NCBI GenBank assembly: GCA_020746105.1 | Contig: CM036621.1 | Location: forward strand, 49,634,264-49,698,263 | From: Trogon surrucura | Taxonomy: Eukaryota; Chordata; Aves; Trogoniformes; Trogonidae | Direction of reading: 5' to 3' | DNA: 64,000 bases | Shown: in pieces, positions 23,745-34,960 of the stretch | How positions within the stretch are numbered: position 1 is the first letter of the stretch | How the letters are laid out: the number at the start of each line of letters is the position of its first letter | The notes under the pieces: model-generated | Told to the model about the DNA's origin: nothing | The model's database searches: none | Seen by the model: only the letters and a program-made list of their open reading frames with translations | Program-made: the position numbers and the translations under genes

Positions 23745-25825
23745 ACGCGGCTCCCCCCGTTTCCCGGCAAAGGGGTTCCATCTTTCTTATAACGAGAGCG
23801 GCATTCATTTGCGCGATGACCAAATTTATCACACCGCCTACAAAGTCCAACAAACGGACCACCGCCACCTCCTGAGTTTGTTTGCTTAGCAATTTTTACA
23901 GGACAGTTTTTTCGTAAATGGCCTGTCTGACCACAGTTATAGCAGGCATTAGTTCCCCCTCTATTCCCAGGGTTTGGTGTATGTACTTTAGTGAGAGCGG
24001 CTGCCAACGCCGTAGCGTGAATGCGAGCCTTTTCTTTCTCCGTTTCTAAGGGGGCTCTAGAGCACTGTTCAATAATCTGCGTAAGAGACGATCCAGGTGG
24101 GAGACCGGCAATCAGGCGTTTACATGTAGAATTGGCGTTCTGTACAGCAATCTCTTTTACTAAAGTATCTTTCATTGCATAGGGTATATCAGGGGCTGCT
24201 TCTACCCCCTCTTTCACTTTATCGACAAAGGCTAAAAAGGGCTCATTTTCATGCTGGCGAATCTGTAGATACGGTTGTCGTGGCTTACCCACTTGTGGCA
24301 AAGCCAAAAAGGCTTCCAGAGCCGCTGCCTTGCTCTGACCCAGGACTCGGGGACCAAGAGCCGCTTGTCTTTGAGGATCAACATAACGACCCCGTCCCAT
24401 GAGTTGATCTAAATCAGTATATCACAGGGGGTCACCATGTGGGAGGTCTAAATTTGCGAGCTGAGCAGCTTCCAATCGTTCTTGCCATTTATTTAAGAAC
24501 AACATATAACTTGTGGGACCAAGGATGAGTTCAAATATAGACTTAAGATCCGCAGGAACTAAATCTTGATGTTTAATAATAGTTTCCACCTGCCTCCTCA
24601 CCAGGCGGTTGTCAATGCCATAATCCATTACTGCTTTCTGCAATCTAGATATCAAATTCCAATCAAGGGGCTGCCAGTTGTCGCCCTGTAGATCTCTAAC
24701 TACCGGGGCTGCTGTAAATTGAAAGTCTCCCGTTAGCTCCGCATTAGTAATTATACCTTTCCACCTCTTGGCCATATCAAAGGATGAATCTTTAGGGATA
24801 TTATCATCACCAGGAGTTTTATTTGAACCACCTTCTCCACCTCCTTTCCACCATTTATTTAATATACTAGACAGCCCTTCATCATGTGAGGTTGGTTTTG
24901 ATAAGGATGGATAGATGTCTTCTACTTCTGGTGGATTACGTTTATGATGAGCTCGAATTTCTCCCAACTCCGTTTCAGTAATTCTTTGTCCCCCCTTTGA
25001 TTCCAAAAAATGATTAGCTGTTTCTAAATCCCATTCTCTATTTTTCACCATATTGAGAACCCACGTACGCCGCTCCGATGAAACTGATCCAGAATCAAGG
25101 TCTACCTTATCCAATTGTCTCTCATTGTTTTTTAGACCTTCCACAATAGCTTGACGAGCTTTTTTATATGTTTCACGAACAGAAGATGTTTTCGACTCTT
25201 TGTCTAACCTCTGCATTTCTTCCAACAGTTTAGTCATTGAGCCTGTTTGTCTTTGTAAAAGAGTCACTAAATTTTCATCTATCTCCATATCTTCAGGCAG
25301 GGGAATCTTAGCAGGATCTATGTCTATCGAGACAGGCAACGGACGGGCCGAGGGAGTTGGACCGGATGGCGGACTCACAATAGATTCAGTTTTCTGAGGC
25401 TCCCATGGTGGGATAATATCATCAAATGGGCCCTGATGTACAGGGGCCGCAACAGGAATCGTAGCTGGTGAGGTAGAGGCCACAGATATTCGTTCGGCCG
25501 CTGCGGTATAAATAGTTCCTGTGGCAAGTTCTAGTTCAGCCTCAGTCCCCATTCGTTCTACTAGTAAACGCAGCTGTCGATATGTTGACGCTAAGGATTT
25601 TGCTTCTTTATTGCCCGATTGGACCGCCTCCCACAAATCTTGTCTCACTTCTTTCCGTATTGCATCTTTAAATACATCCGTGGACTCTTTGAGAAATCCA
25701 CGCCGCTTTGCCCAATATAGCAAGTCGGTCAAAAGAGTACGGTCCAATGATTCCCCTGCCCGCTGGGCAACTCGCATAATGGCCTCCACCGTGGCCTTTT
25801 CTATCGCTGATGCAGCGCCTCCCAT
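23636..25825 (-). pseudogene. gag: gag polyprotein (matrix, capsid, nucleocapsid), one premature stop
   Basis: Gag forms the virion core. The start is the ATG at 25825-25823, followed by a myristoylation signal MGGAAS. The frame is continuous for 729 codons apart from one TGA at 24424-24422 (codon 468). Matrix occupies the N-terminal third. A YPSL late-domain candidate lies at residues 305-308. Capsid starts near residue 372 (TAAPVVRDL) and includes WQPLDWNLISRL; the premature stop lies between the two capsid subdomains. The major homology region follows (RQHENEPFLAFVDK, about 523-537). Nucleocapsid has two CCHC knuckles at about 628-641 (CYNCGQTGHLRKNC) and 662-675 (CRRCDKFGHRANEC). The natural end is TAA at 23638-23636, overlapping the dUTPase frame. 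Confidence 0.93.
23738..23744 (-). promoter_or_regulatory. candidate gag-pro -1 frameshift heptamer (GGGGGGC)
   Basis: In gag phase the bases read G-GGG-GGC, fitting X-XXY-YYZ. From here the -1 frame is open into the dUTPase domain. It is the only fitting heptamer I see in the gag/dUTPase overlap. The region is very GC-rich and could fold downstream. Confidence 0.5.
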
Positions 25826-25978
25826 CCCGTGATAATATTTGATTCCAAATTATCTTAGATTCCGACTCACCAGTCGACAGTGGCCACTCACGTCTCTCTC
25901 GGACGCCTGGTCGCAACCGCCGCGGGCTTCTCGTTCTCCTATTAATGGCACGCACGAAGTGTCTCGTCTTCTCTTGGC
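25826..25978 (-). promoter_or_regulatory. proviral leader with two splice-donor candidates
   Basis: The region between primer binding site and gag ATG, GC-richer than the flanks. In proviral sense two GTGAGT donor sequences occur, with the GT at 25891-25890 and 25870-25869; one is likely the major donor for the env message. The packaging signal would lie here but cannot be defined by eye. Confidence 0.6.
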
Positions 25979-25996
25979 ATCACGTCAGGGTCACCA
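25979..25996 (-). other. primer binding site, tRNA-Trp type
   Basis: In proviral sense TGGTGACCCTGACGTGAT, three bases (TCT) after the 5' LTR. It matches the tRNA-Trp site used by avian leukosis-type viruses except for one C-to-T change at position 10. This identification rests on my knowledge of the tRNA-Trp 3' end. Confidence 0.85.
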
Positions 25997-25999
25997 AGA

Positions 26000-26409
26000 T
26001 GTGGGAGTCTCCATGCTGGAGAACAGGAACTGCAGACAACCACTCGTAGAGAGTGCGGACAAGCAAGTTCAATTTTATTAGTTGTGTTCTCTGTTTTTAT
26101 ACATTTCTGTTACAACATTACTCTAAAGAAGGAATACATGATTGGATATCAGATCATTCTAAAAATACATGTTACCTACTGATTGGTTAATCTCTATTTA
26201 GTTCACATAGATATATGATACTATTGTTATCAGGATATTGCATCTCCAGATGTCCAGTGCCTTTGTTCTTGCTCACATTCCAAGAAGTTCTATGGCCCTG
26301 TTTTTCTCAGTGAAGCACGACAAGGACACGTTGTTCTTGAAGTTCTGAGACTTAAGGTATTCTTTTATAAACCGGCTGCAAGGCTATAGCCCCAGCCAGG
26401 CCAGCAACA
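26000..26409 (-). repeat. 5' LTR of the provirus
   Basis: 410 bp, TG...CA ends, 17 differences and no indels relative to the 3' LTR. In proviral sense TATAAAAA is at 26101-26094 and AATAAA at 26079-26074. Transcription would start around 26075-26065, leaving a short R and a U5 of roughly 70 bp. Confidence 0.95.
26094..26101 (-). promoter_or_regulatory. TATA box of the 5' LTR promoter
   Basis: TATAAAAA in proviral sense, intact in both LTRs. Confidence 0.75.
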
Positions 26410-26414
26410 CTCCT
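26410..26414. repeat. target-site duplication, right copy (CTCCT)
   Basis: CTCCT directly after the LTR end CA; the next base T is shared with the ambiguous sixth base of the left copy. Confidence 0.8.
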
Positions 26415-28736
26415 TAATGTGGGCTAACACAAGAGATCTTCATTCGGGAGTACAAAGCCCTCAAAAGTCCCAGAATACCCTGCATCAGAACTGAAACCTC
26501 ATTCAGCACAGACTAACTCAGCACTGAAAATGAAGTCTGGCAGTAAAGTGGCCCACAGTCTTATCTCTTAGTAACTGATGCTGTAAACTTACCCGTTTTG
26601 TGCACTGTAGCTTTTAACATCACTAATGCATCCTCTTTTTCACCACCATGGATGGCAGATGATGAACAGAGAGGCTTGGAATCTGAGAAGGAAAAAGAAG
26701 AGGTGGTGTCAGAAAGCCCTTGAGGCCTTCTTGACCCTTGTAAGGTCATGTCCCCAGTGACACCCAGCTCCACAGGAAAATCAAACAGAAGTCACGCAGG
26801 CTGCATAACCACACCTCTTCAAAAGGGTCCGTTTCCCTAGAGACTCGCGACATGACTGAGTCAGGTCCACACAGGTGTGAAAACCAGACCTTCTGCTGGA
26901 ATGGTTGACACTGGCTTCAAGAGAAGTATGTTGGTTTACACCAATATGGAACCTGCAGTCTCAGTTAAGGCCTGTTTCACCTCTTTTTACACGTAATACC
27001 CCCTCCCGCACCCCCTCCCCCGCCAAAAAAAAAGAAGAGAGAAAAAAATCAGATTCAGCTTCTGACAATTTAGTATGCAATACATTTACTTCGAAGTAGA
27101 GCCAGGCTTTTATTTCCCCAAACAATAATAGTTAAGAACATCCCAGCTACACCAAGAAGATACATAGGCACATACTAATCATAACTTATTTTAAGTTCTT
27201 CCCTACTCTATTCTCTTGATATTGTTTGCCTCTCCTAACTTGTTATTTCACATCTAAAAAAATGTTGGAAACACTTCTGAATGTGGCAAGTATCCTCTGC
27301 TTCTTTGCAAAGCACAAGATAGTTGAAATACTGTATTAAGAACACATGCTTTTTCTAAACACAAAGAAATACTCAGGTTCAGAATGGAAGGTATGTACTG
27401 ATTGACCCCAGAGGTAGGTAAGTAAGCAAAGTCATCATGGTCTAAAAAGCATTTAATTTAATTTATTAGGCCCTACCATTTTGCTGTGTGTAGACTATAC
27501 AGAAACATTTAGACTTAAGGCTAGTATAGACATATGATTGTAGGATTCTAAAATGTAGGCTTGCCCCACAGCTTTATCCCAGAAAAAGAAATTCTGTGCA
27601 GAACACAGGAGCTGTTTTTTCAAGGCAGTTCTGGAAAGAGAAGCAAAGGATACTTCTGTTGCTGCTGTATTTGGAACCACTACCAGATTCAAAGAAATAA
27701 CAAAGGACATGGCATTCCCATTTGATGTGCAGCAGCTTACCTCTCCTAGACGTTTTCCAAGTATTAACACATGCCTGTGGGAGTGTGGATACAGGCACAT
27801 AAAATATATCTCCTATGACATTAAGAAATAAACAAAAAAATGTTCCAGCTTTTATTTAGTGCATAAGACACATTACTTGAGGGTATATGTGTGAGAGAGA
27901 GCTAAGAAAATAGCTCATTCATTATTTAAATTGGGGAATGGACTCAGAGAGGTTTTATTAATGTTCAAAGAAGTAAAAAGCCAGAATCGCCTTATGCAGA
28001 CTATATCTGTCTAAATCCTGTTTACAGCACAGACATTTGACAACACTATTGAAGTTCTAAATTATTTCTATAGCGTAGCAGTACTTTGAGTAATTTTTTC
28101 TGCTTTTTTTTCCCCTTATGTATTAAAAACAATCATGAAAATGTCCTTCCAAGGTCACTTCACCCAATTCCTCGTATAAGATAAAATGACAAGTCCATAA
28201 ATCATTGAAACAGTGAAGTATTGTAAAGTACATCTAGAGTTCAGCACCACAAACTGCAGTGAATCATCTTCAATCAATTAACAGATTACCTTAATACAGC
28301 AAAATCGAATACCTGCATTTTCCTGATTAATACTTTTTATACATCTAGAGTTCTGGTAATTACTGCTAGAAGTACCCCCTGAAATTAAAGATGGTTTGTA
28401 CATTTGTAGATACAGAACGTGACAGCCTGTGAGACTGGCAGAAATCTCCCTTAAGGAGACAATTGAGAGCTAGAGCTGTGCATGTTATATACAAAATTAG
28501 GGTTCCCAAACAACTTGATTTATCAGGGCTTAAATGCTGTCAACTTAAAAGGCCTGGTATCCAGATTTCTGAAATACATATGTGGTGGGACATACACATC
28601 AGTATGCACTCGCAGGCATGAGGGTTTCTGTTTGGGATAGGGCATTCCAGTGCAAAAGCCCCTAAGTCTGTACTAACCTGCTCAGAAATCTGATGAGATT
28701 TGCTTGAAGGCACCCCAACACAGGTACTTACAGAGG
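26415..28736. other. no supported gene
   Basis: Host DNA on the 5' side of the provirus. It includes a C-rich then A-rich patch near 26998-27045 and one well-flanked exon-like segment (separate entry). A 34-bp exon-like piece at 27741-27774 also has good splice signals but is too short to call. Confidence 0.4.
26593..26682 (-). other. exon-like segment, host gene unknown
   Basis: On the minus strand a pyrimidine-rich acceptor (TTTTTCCTTCTCAG) is followed by 90 bp open in one phase and a consensus donor (CGG|GTAAGT). The translation contains SSAIHGGEKEDALVMLKATV. I do not recognise a family. The splice signals are the best I found outside the provirus, but one 90-bp open segment is not proof of a gene in AT-rich DNA. 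Confidence 0.25.
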
Positions 28737-28835
28737 ACAGAATCAGAGCATCATTGTGGTTGGAAAAAACCTTTAAGATTGTCAAGTTCAACTGTTAGTC
28801 TAGCATTGCCAAGTCTACCACTAAACTTCCTACAA
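28737..28835 (-). repeat. CR1 LINE 3' end
   Basis: The plus strand reads 'agaatcagagcatcattgtg' then 'gttggaaaaaacctttaaga', the reverse complement of a CR1 3' end; the match fades after about 28835. Confidence 0.75.
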
Positions 28836-29342
28836 AACCCTCAAATTCAATCCAAAGTGCAGCTGCCTCCCCTAACTCAAGACTGTTACATGATGGGTTC
28901 TGCAAAACAAACTGCTCACTCACACATATTTTGGATGCCAGAGAGGAAGGGCCTCCAGCTGGAGTAACTGCTGCCCTTCTACAGCCATGGCTATGCCAAA
29001 GCCCTCCAACAGCTTCCATGAGAAAACTGCTACAAAAGCACATGACTGCTGTCCAGTAAGGGAGACGACGACTTTTATTTCCCCAAGGAAATGCTGATTA
29101 GCCCAAGATGAAGACAGCATGACAGGAGCAGAAAGTACTGCAAGTGTTTAAGGCGTATTAGGAGAGCCAGAAGCAAGGTGAACACACCAAGGTGGAAACT
29201 CAAAGTAGGAGGAGAGAGGAGGCAGTCAGCAGGCAGCAGCTGGGCCATGCCGGTGTCAGAGGATGGAGGCAGTGGGCACAGACAAGCCTGCCTTGGTCCT
29301 GCTAACAACAGAGCAGTGACCTGTGCTCTTCTAGAACTGATG
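28836..29342. other. no supported feature between two CR1 fragments
   Basis: The region is somewhat GC-richer, with open frames on both strands but no recognisable motif. Confidence 0.4.
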
Positions 29343-29757
29343 AGATCGCAGAATGTCAGGGGTTGGAAGGGACCTCTAGAGATCGTCTAGTCCAACCCCC
29401 TGCCAGAGCAGGGGACGCTAGGGCAGGTCGCACAGGAACACATCCAGGCAAGTTTTGAAAGTCTCCAGAGAGGGAGATTCCACAACTTCTCTGGGCAGCC
29501 TGAGCCAGTGCTCTGTCACCCTCACAGTTAAAAAGCTTCCCCTCATGTTGAGGTGGAACTCCCTGTGTTCTAGCCTGTACCCATTATTCCTTGTCCTATT
29601 ACCGGGCACCATCGCAAAGAGACTGGTCCCTTCTTCTTGACACCTACCCCTCAGGTATTTACACACATTAATAAAACCCCCTCTCAGCCTTCTTTTTTCA
29701 AGACTACACAGCCCCAGCTCTCTCAGTCTTTCCTCATCGGAGAGAGAGTTTCCTTCA
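29343..29757 (-). mobile_element. 5'-truncated CR1 LINE with open C-terminal ORF2
   Basis: The 3' end is at 29343 ('gggttggaagggacctctag' on the plus strand). In sense orientation the CR1 ORF2 C-terminus is open down to its stop at 29418, including [29 protein letters not shown] and [17 protein letters not shown]. The similarity begins near 29757 (DEERLRELGL). The open frame over about 110 codons suggests a fairly young copy. It is far too short to make a working reverse transcriptase. Confidence 0.9.
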
Positions 29758-32007
29758 TAAGGAGAGATGGCTTTCTTCCATTCAATATGATTAAATCCCA
29801 CTATATTCCAATTCAGGAAAACACCACCAGCACCTATAATCATCCAGCAGACTAGAAACAATACTTTTATCTGATAAAGTGAGCCTGACAGGGTACCTTT
29901 CAATACTAGGTAGCAGTCAGGTGCTGGGATCCTGTAAAAAGATTGCTATAATGGCAGTGCTACAGGAAAAGGCTGGGGCTAGTTTTAAACTTGATTGTAC
30001 AACCAGTAATTTTGCTTTGGCAGTTTTGCGATCAGTATAGCTGCAGCTGCAGCGTGAAGAGGTTCACGGTAGGTTACCCAAGAAAATGAGTAACAATCAA
30101 ACACTTACCCTGAGCTAAACTTCATGCCGCCAGCATTCAAGCTAACTACTTCCACACACGTTTCCCTAAGTATACACAATATAGTAATCAGTAGAGGCAG
30201 TGTAGACATATATTTAGTTACCTAGAATCCTAGTCCACTGTGATTTCTAGTCTTACATCTAATCGACAAAAGTGTAGTTATTCTAAGCTATACGCCAAAA
30301 TACACAAAAATTGCTACTGATTTTGACAGAGTGACCACACATGTCTAAAGTGAACTGAGAAAAACTCCAGTCTGTGCAACTCAGTTATTTTTCTGCAAAA
30401 ACACTTCAGTGTCATTAAGATGCAGAACACAGGTCAGCTTCAAGACAACATTAACATGTACATGAGCTCAAATTTACCATAAAAAAGACAGAGATTCAGA
30501 CAAGAAACTTCAGTATACCACTGGAGTTAATGAGAAAGATGAAACCAAGGTTATGCAGTTTACTACAAAAAGTATTTTCTTCGCTCTCATGCATACAAAT
30601 TTTTTTCTTGGGGAAGTAACTGTCTTGTGAGTAAACACAGTCTACCAAAATAAACAGAATTTTTCTAATTGATTAGACTGTCAGATTTTGTACATTTTCC
30701 TACCCCAAAACACCTCACATTAACATGGCAATATACTATCAAAATAGCTATACCAATATTAATTACACGAAAAAAAAAGGAAATGTAACATTCTAAAGTC
30801 TTAAAATTATCTAATCTATAACTAAAATTGCATTACCCTGCTTTAATTAAGACATTATACAGTCATTTTCGTCAGATGCTTACAGTCATAATTGCTGCAT
30901 GCATGGGTGAGCCCTGGAATTACTTTTAATAGAATTTAGCATGTGTATTGGTTCCCCACAGACAGCAGCATTTTCATAAAAATGCCACCTCCCATCAGAA
31001 GTAAAAGAGATGTAGAGATAGAAGGTACTTCTACCAAAAAAGCAACTCTGAAGAGAGAAGTTCAACACAAGTTACATTTAAGTTTCTTTTTTTTTTTTCA
31101 AGCTCCCCAGGAATATATCACCATTACAGACCTTTTCTTACTTAGCTGCCAAAATGTCTACATTCTGCTCTTCACAAATAGTCCTGATATGACAAGCTCA
31201 GGTCTTTTAAGCAACTCCTTATGCTTCAAAACACAGCATTTTTCCAATTTCTGAAGAGTTTTACATACATTCAAGCAAAGACAGCTGTATGCCAGTTGGT
31301 GCTGTTGGTGAAGTAGGGCATCAGTTTCTGTAACACCTGCAAAGCAAGTATGACAGGATCTTCGAGGAACACATTATGCTGTTAAGTCTTCTGTTGAAAC
31401 AGCTGCCAAGAGGAGTAGGCGATTAAACAGCCATTATTCACCATTATTACTATTTTAAGAGAAAGTTAGCAAGAACTACAGCATTAAACCCTTCAGTATT
31501 AGACATAATACCACTACCGTTACATGCACGTATGTATAAAGCAGTAAGTCAATTATATATAACGCAGTATATATAATACATATTCATACACATATGGAAA
31601 AAGAACCATGTAAACAGTGAGTGAAAGCCTCCCACTCGGCACCAATGAATTCTGCTGTCTTCAAAGGCACAGCAGCAGCAGATATGACTGCCCTTTTATA
31701 TGAGCTGGCTGCCAGAGGATGTAAGGAAAAAAAAAACAACAACAAAAAGCCAGCGCAAGGTTGTCTTTCCTTGCATTTACTTTAGTCTACAAAATAACAC
31801 TCCACACAAATATGAAAGTATTAACTACAAAGATAATGTTTTTTTTCAAAGACTGTCAGGAAGGCGGGATGTAAGAAAGGCTTATGTATCCAGCAGATTA
31901 AGTCATGAAAGATTTCAGATGCACCAACATCTGAATAGTTCATCAACCTCTTCCACTCTCAGTTATGTCAGCTCACTCAGTATGTACCGAGCTACGTACT
32001 CTCTCAC

Positions 32008-32146
32008 CTTGCTGTACGTCAGAATTTTCCTGGTTACTGCTGGTCTCTGGAAGCACATGTTGTTCCCTGGGTCTGCTGGGTAATAAATTTAAGACATCCA
32101 TCACACTTCTTGCATCCTCAAGAAGTTCTTTAGGGAGACTGGATAT
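32008..32146 (-). other. exon-like segment, host gene unknown
   Basis: 46 codons open on the minus strand, ending in a good donor (CAAG|GTGAGAGAG at 32007-32006). The translation includes SLPKELLEDARSVMDVLNLL. The acceptor (GGGTTAG) is weak and lacks a strong pyrimidine tract. It may be a real exon or a chance open segment. Confidence 0.25.
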
Positions 32147-33173
32147 CTAACCCTCTGCATCCCAGTTTTAAAACCCATGAAGTATAGCTTACGCCAAGTT
32201 TTGTTCCCACATTAAAGAAAAATATATAATCTTTATTTTAAAAACTAGTTCTTAAACATAAATAAAGATTAAAGAATATGATACAACATTGACTTTACAT
32301 ATCACAGTTGTAAAATATCTCACATATGGGACACAGGAACTATGAAACACATTCAGTGTCTTCATCTGCAGGGCCACAACCACTTTGCAGGCAGTGAAGC
32401 TGAAAATGAGTTAGCACCTGCTGCAAAAACTATGATTGTGTGAATACGGCCAGTTACTTAGGAAGGGTAACTTATGGGCCATGATACTCAATGATAATGC
32501 TAAAATTTCAGACCATCTCATACAACCAGCAAGAAGATGCTCCAGAATCCTTCAGGCAAGGGTAAGAATTCTTCAGGCAAGAAAAAAATAAAAAAGGGGT
32601 GTTTTTCCAAGTGTACCTAATGTTTCTGTGAAGACAAAGGACTAATCCTCTAAGAGAACAGTATAAGGACTGTTTCCCTGAAACAAATCCATGCTATTGT
32701 CTAAAGAACCACAATTACGAGTCCTTTCACTTTCTTCTCCATCTCCTGTATCATTCTGTCTACCAGATAAGGATCATCTTTACTTGTTTATCCAGTATTC
32801 TTTCTCTTGTAGTTGAATAGTAGGTAAAACAAAAATATCATTAGATTTCCTGGACTGGAAGTAAATTTACAAATTCAACTTCTGATTCCTCCACATTTAT
32901 AATTGTGGAATCATTATTCGGTTGCTTTCTCTTCTCAAATGCCCTTGCCTGAAATAAAATAAAAAGAAGAGGTGGTTCTCTACTTCTCAATTTCTTCTGC
33001 TAATGTAGCAATTTCATAAGATACGTTAATTTAGCACAACACAACACAAACAGCTGTCTAGTTGTTTAGATGTCTGCTCAGTGGAGCATGTCACTGCTGC
33101 ATTGATGACGGCTAGCTGTGCCCCTCCAGAAGTTCTGTGCTAGCGGCACTGTCTACCCTGGATATTGCCTTAC

Positions 33174-33239
33174 CTCTGATTCATGAAGTTGATTTGCTAC
33201 AGAATCATTATTACTGATGTAACTAAAAGCTTTACTTGA
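33174..33239 (-). other. exon-like segment, host gene unknown
   Basis: The donor is near-consensus (CAGAG|GTAAGG at 33173-33172). Two acceptors are possible, giving 66 or 49 bp (right end 33239 or 33222). The shorter form is phase-compatible with the segment at 34234-34307 and with an open frame at 32841-32948 that ends in TAA. Confidence 0.25.
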
Positions 33240-34233
33240 CTATTTTAAAAACAAGCATGTATATAGTGAAGTTGATGAAACAAGCCTAATATTGGCAAAA
33301 AGAGAACTGCAAAAGCAGACAGAACCTCGACATGACTGCAGTGCCTGAACAGAAGTGGAAGGAAACTAGGTAAGTAATCCAGCGCGCACCATATTCCGCA
33401 ATTCTACCAGAACGTAGGCTTACAGTCTCCAACTCCTTTAGGGTTTCAGTTCGAACCTCGTCACAGATACCTAGCAATACTGTTGGTTTTGAGAACAAAA
33501 ACAGAGGAAGACTCCTCCCAATGCTGACAGTCACCTAACTAACAAGAATCTCCTGCAGTGTTTCTGTAAACCACAGAGAAACAAATGAAGCACAGAGCCA
33601 ACAATTCGCCCTTCAGGCAGGGGGATCAAAGAATGCACAACAGCGTATGGACTGCCAACTTTCCCGAATTTCTCTTCAAATCTAACACCTCCAATCTCAA
33701 AATGCATTTATATGCCACCTTTGACTAGGTACTTTTGGAAAATGAGTATCTGCTCAAGAAAACAGTACGCAGGACGGGTGCATTGTCACAGACCTACCCG
33801 CTGAGGAAAAATCAGTTTTGAAGACTGCCAACCGTTGGAATAGCTTTCCCCACCAGGAACACAAGACCAGCCAGCCCTTCTAATGCTTGGAGAAATCCCT
33901 GGCAGCAGCTGAGGGAGACTGAAAAGGTGTCTCCAAAGTTGGTGCCATTCTAGGAGCCCCGTGACTCCTCAACACTTTAATTAGCTTTTAAATTTCCCCA
34001 GTTTTATGCATCTCCATTTACTAGCTGAAAAGACTGATTATAGACTAATTCTTGCAAGTGATGTCTCTAATTATCAAAGTGAGGCTGCTTTGCTAAGTGA
34101 TTTTTAATTTAATAAGGCCTTTCCATAGGTAGTAATCATCTCATTATGTGACAGCAATAGCAATACTGTGCTTGACTCCCATACTAACATTAAAAGGAAG
34201 TAACTGGAATTTTCACTGTACTTAATTTCATAC

Positions 34234-34307
34234 CTGTAAAACCTAACTTGAAAGGGTATCATTTGTTTAGATAAAGAAGAAAAAAGCATTTGAGTATCAA
34301 CACTCCC
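34234..34307 (-). other. exon-like segment, host gene unknown
   Basis: A poly-T tract and CAG acceptor (34310-34308) precede 74 bp open in a single frame (GSVDTQMLFSSLSKQMIPFQ and so on), closed by a donor ACAG|GTATGA. It is among the better-bordered segments, but its family is unknown and the length is small for a vertebrate exon. Confidence 0.25.
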
Positions 34308-34689
34308 CTGAAAAAAAAAAAAAAATCACACTCATCATGGAATAAAAAATGTCAACTTCCTGAAGCTTGTTTTCTTCCCAAACTTTTTTTTCCCATTTGA
34401 AAGACTGCTAAATAACATTGCCATTCTTTCCACTACCACGGAAAGTGAAAGGCTTTTTTGATGCTTTATATTTTCATGATTTTAGAAAATATGAGTGAAC
34501 AAAAGTTGAAGAAAAATTAAATTGCTAAAGCAAGCTCTAAGAACATATCATTAACAAATTTCTCAGGTCCTTTACAGCCCTTAAAAATGGGAACAATTAA
34601 GAAGTACTGCAATTCTTCTGAGTATAGAAATCAGCAGCAGGAAGAATCCTTAGCAGAATAAACAGTTTTATGAAAATGTCTCTTGTTGT

Positions 34690-34960
34690 GAGCCCAGGAT
34701 ACTGGGACAGGAGTTAGCAGGGCTCATTTGGAGGGCTTTAAACTAGCTTTGAAGGGGGATGGGGTTGTAGCTGGGCTTGCCCCAGTGGGGCAGCACTCTA
34801 GAACTGATGAAGATTGGGTGGCCTCCTATAACCCTAGGCTGAAATTGGTGTGTTCAGCTCGTTCCCTGAAATGCCTGTGTACCAACGCGTGCAGCATCCT
34901 TTTAGCGAGGATTTTGTTGTCTAGCCTTCTACTGAGCTTTGAATCACAGTAGAAAATGGG
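34690..34960 (+). repeat. CR1 LINE fragment from the 5' part of ORF2
   Basis: 'gagggctttaaactagcttt' and, further on, 'ccctgaaatgcctgtgtacc' encode a decayed version of the CR1 ORF2 start (LKCLCTNACS). This internal 5' piece without a 3' end is unusual for CR1, which is mostly kept as 3' ends. Confidence 0.55.

Larger units (their letters stand above)
18245..26409 (-). mobile_element. near full-length endogenous retrovirus (class II, beta-like gag-pro-pol, alpha-like env)
   Basis: The element is 8165 bp, bounded by two LTRs of 410 bp in the same orientation and a CTCCT host duplication. Reading on the minus strand the order is 5' LTR (26409-26000), primer binding site, leader, gag, dUTPase, protease, pol, a cysteine-rich open frame, env, polypurine tract and 3' LTR (18654-18245). 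Three consecutive -1 reading frames for gag, pro and pol with the dUTPase in the pro region are betaretroviral traits. The tRNA-Trp-type primer site and the CX6CC transmembrane protein are shared with alpharetroviruses. Six internal in-frame stops and one or more frame breaks make it non-coding as a virus. The LTRs differ at 17 of 410 sites; at an assumed rate near 2e-9 per site per year this is of the order of 10 million years, an inference that depends on the rate. Confidence 0.97.
29758..34689. other. no supported gene; several exon-like segments
   Basis: AT-rich DNA without recognised repeats. An AATAAA on the minus strand at 32237-32232 and several short open segments with minus-strand splice-like borders (31607-31708, 32008-32146, 32841-32948, 33174-33239, 34234-34307) could be the 3' part of a host gene. 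The same DNA looks protein-like in more than one frame, so I do not annotate a gene. Confidence 0.35.

Noticed and set aside
23636..24400. A separate nucleocapsid gene starting at the ATG at 24400
   Set aside because: It is in frame with the upstream gag segment; only the TGA at 24424-24422 separates them.
25668..25955. Basic 95-codon open frame across leader and gag start
   Set aside because: It overlaps the gag start in another frame and reflects the GC-rich leader, with no conserved motif.
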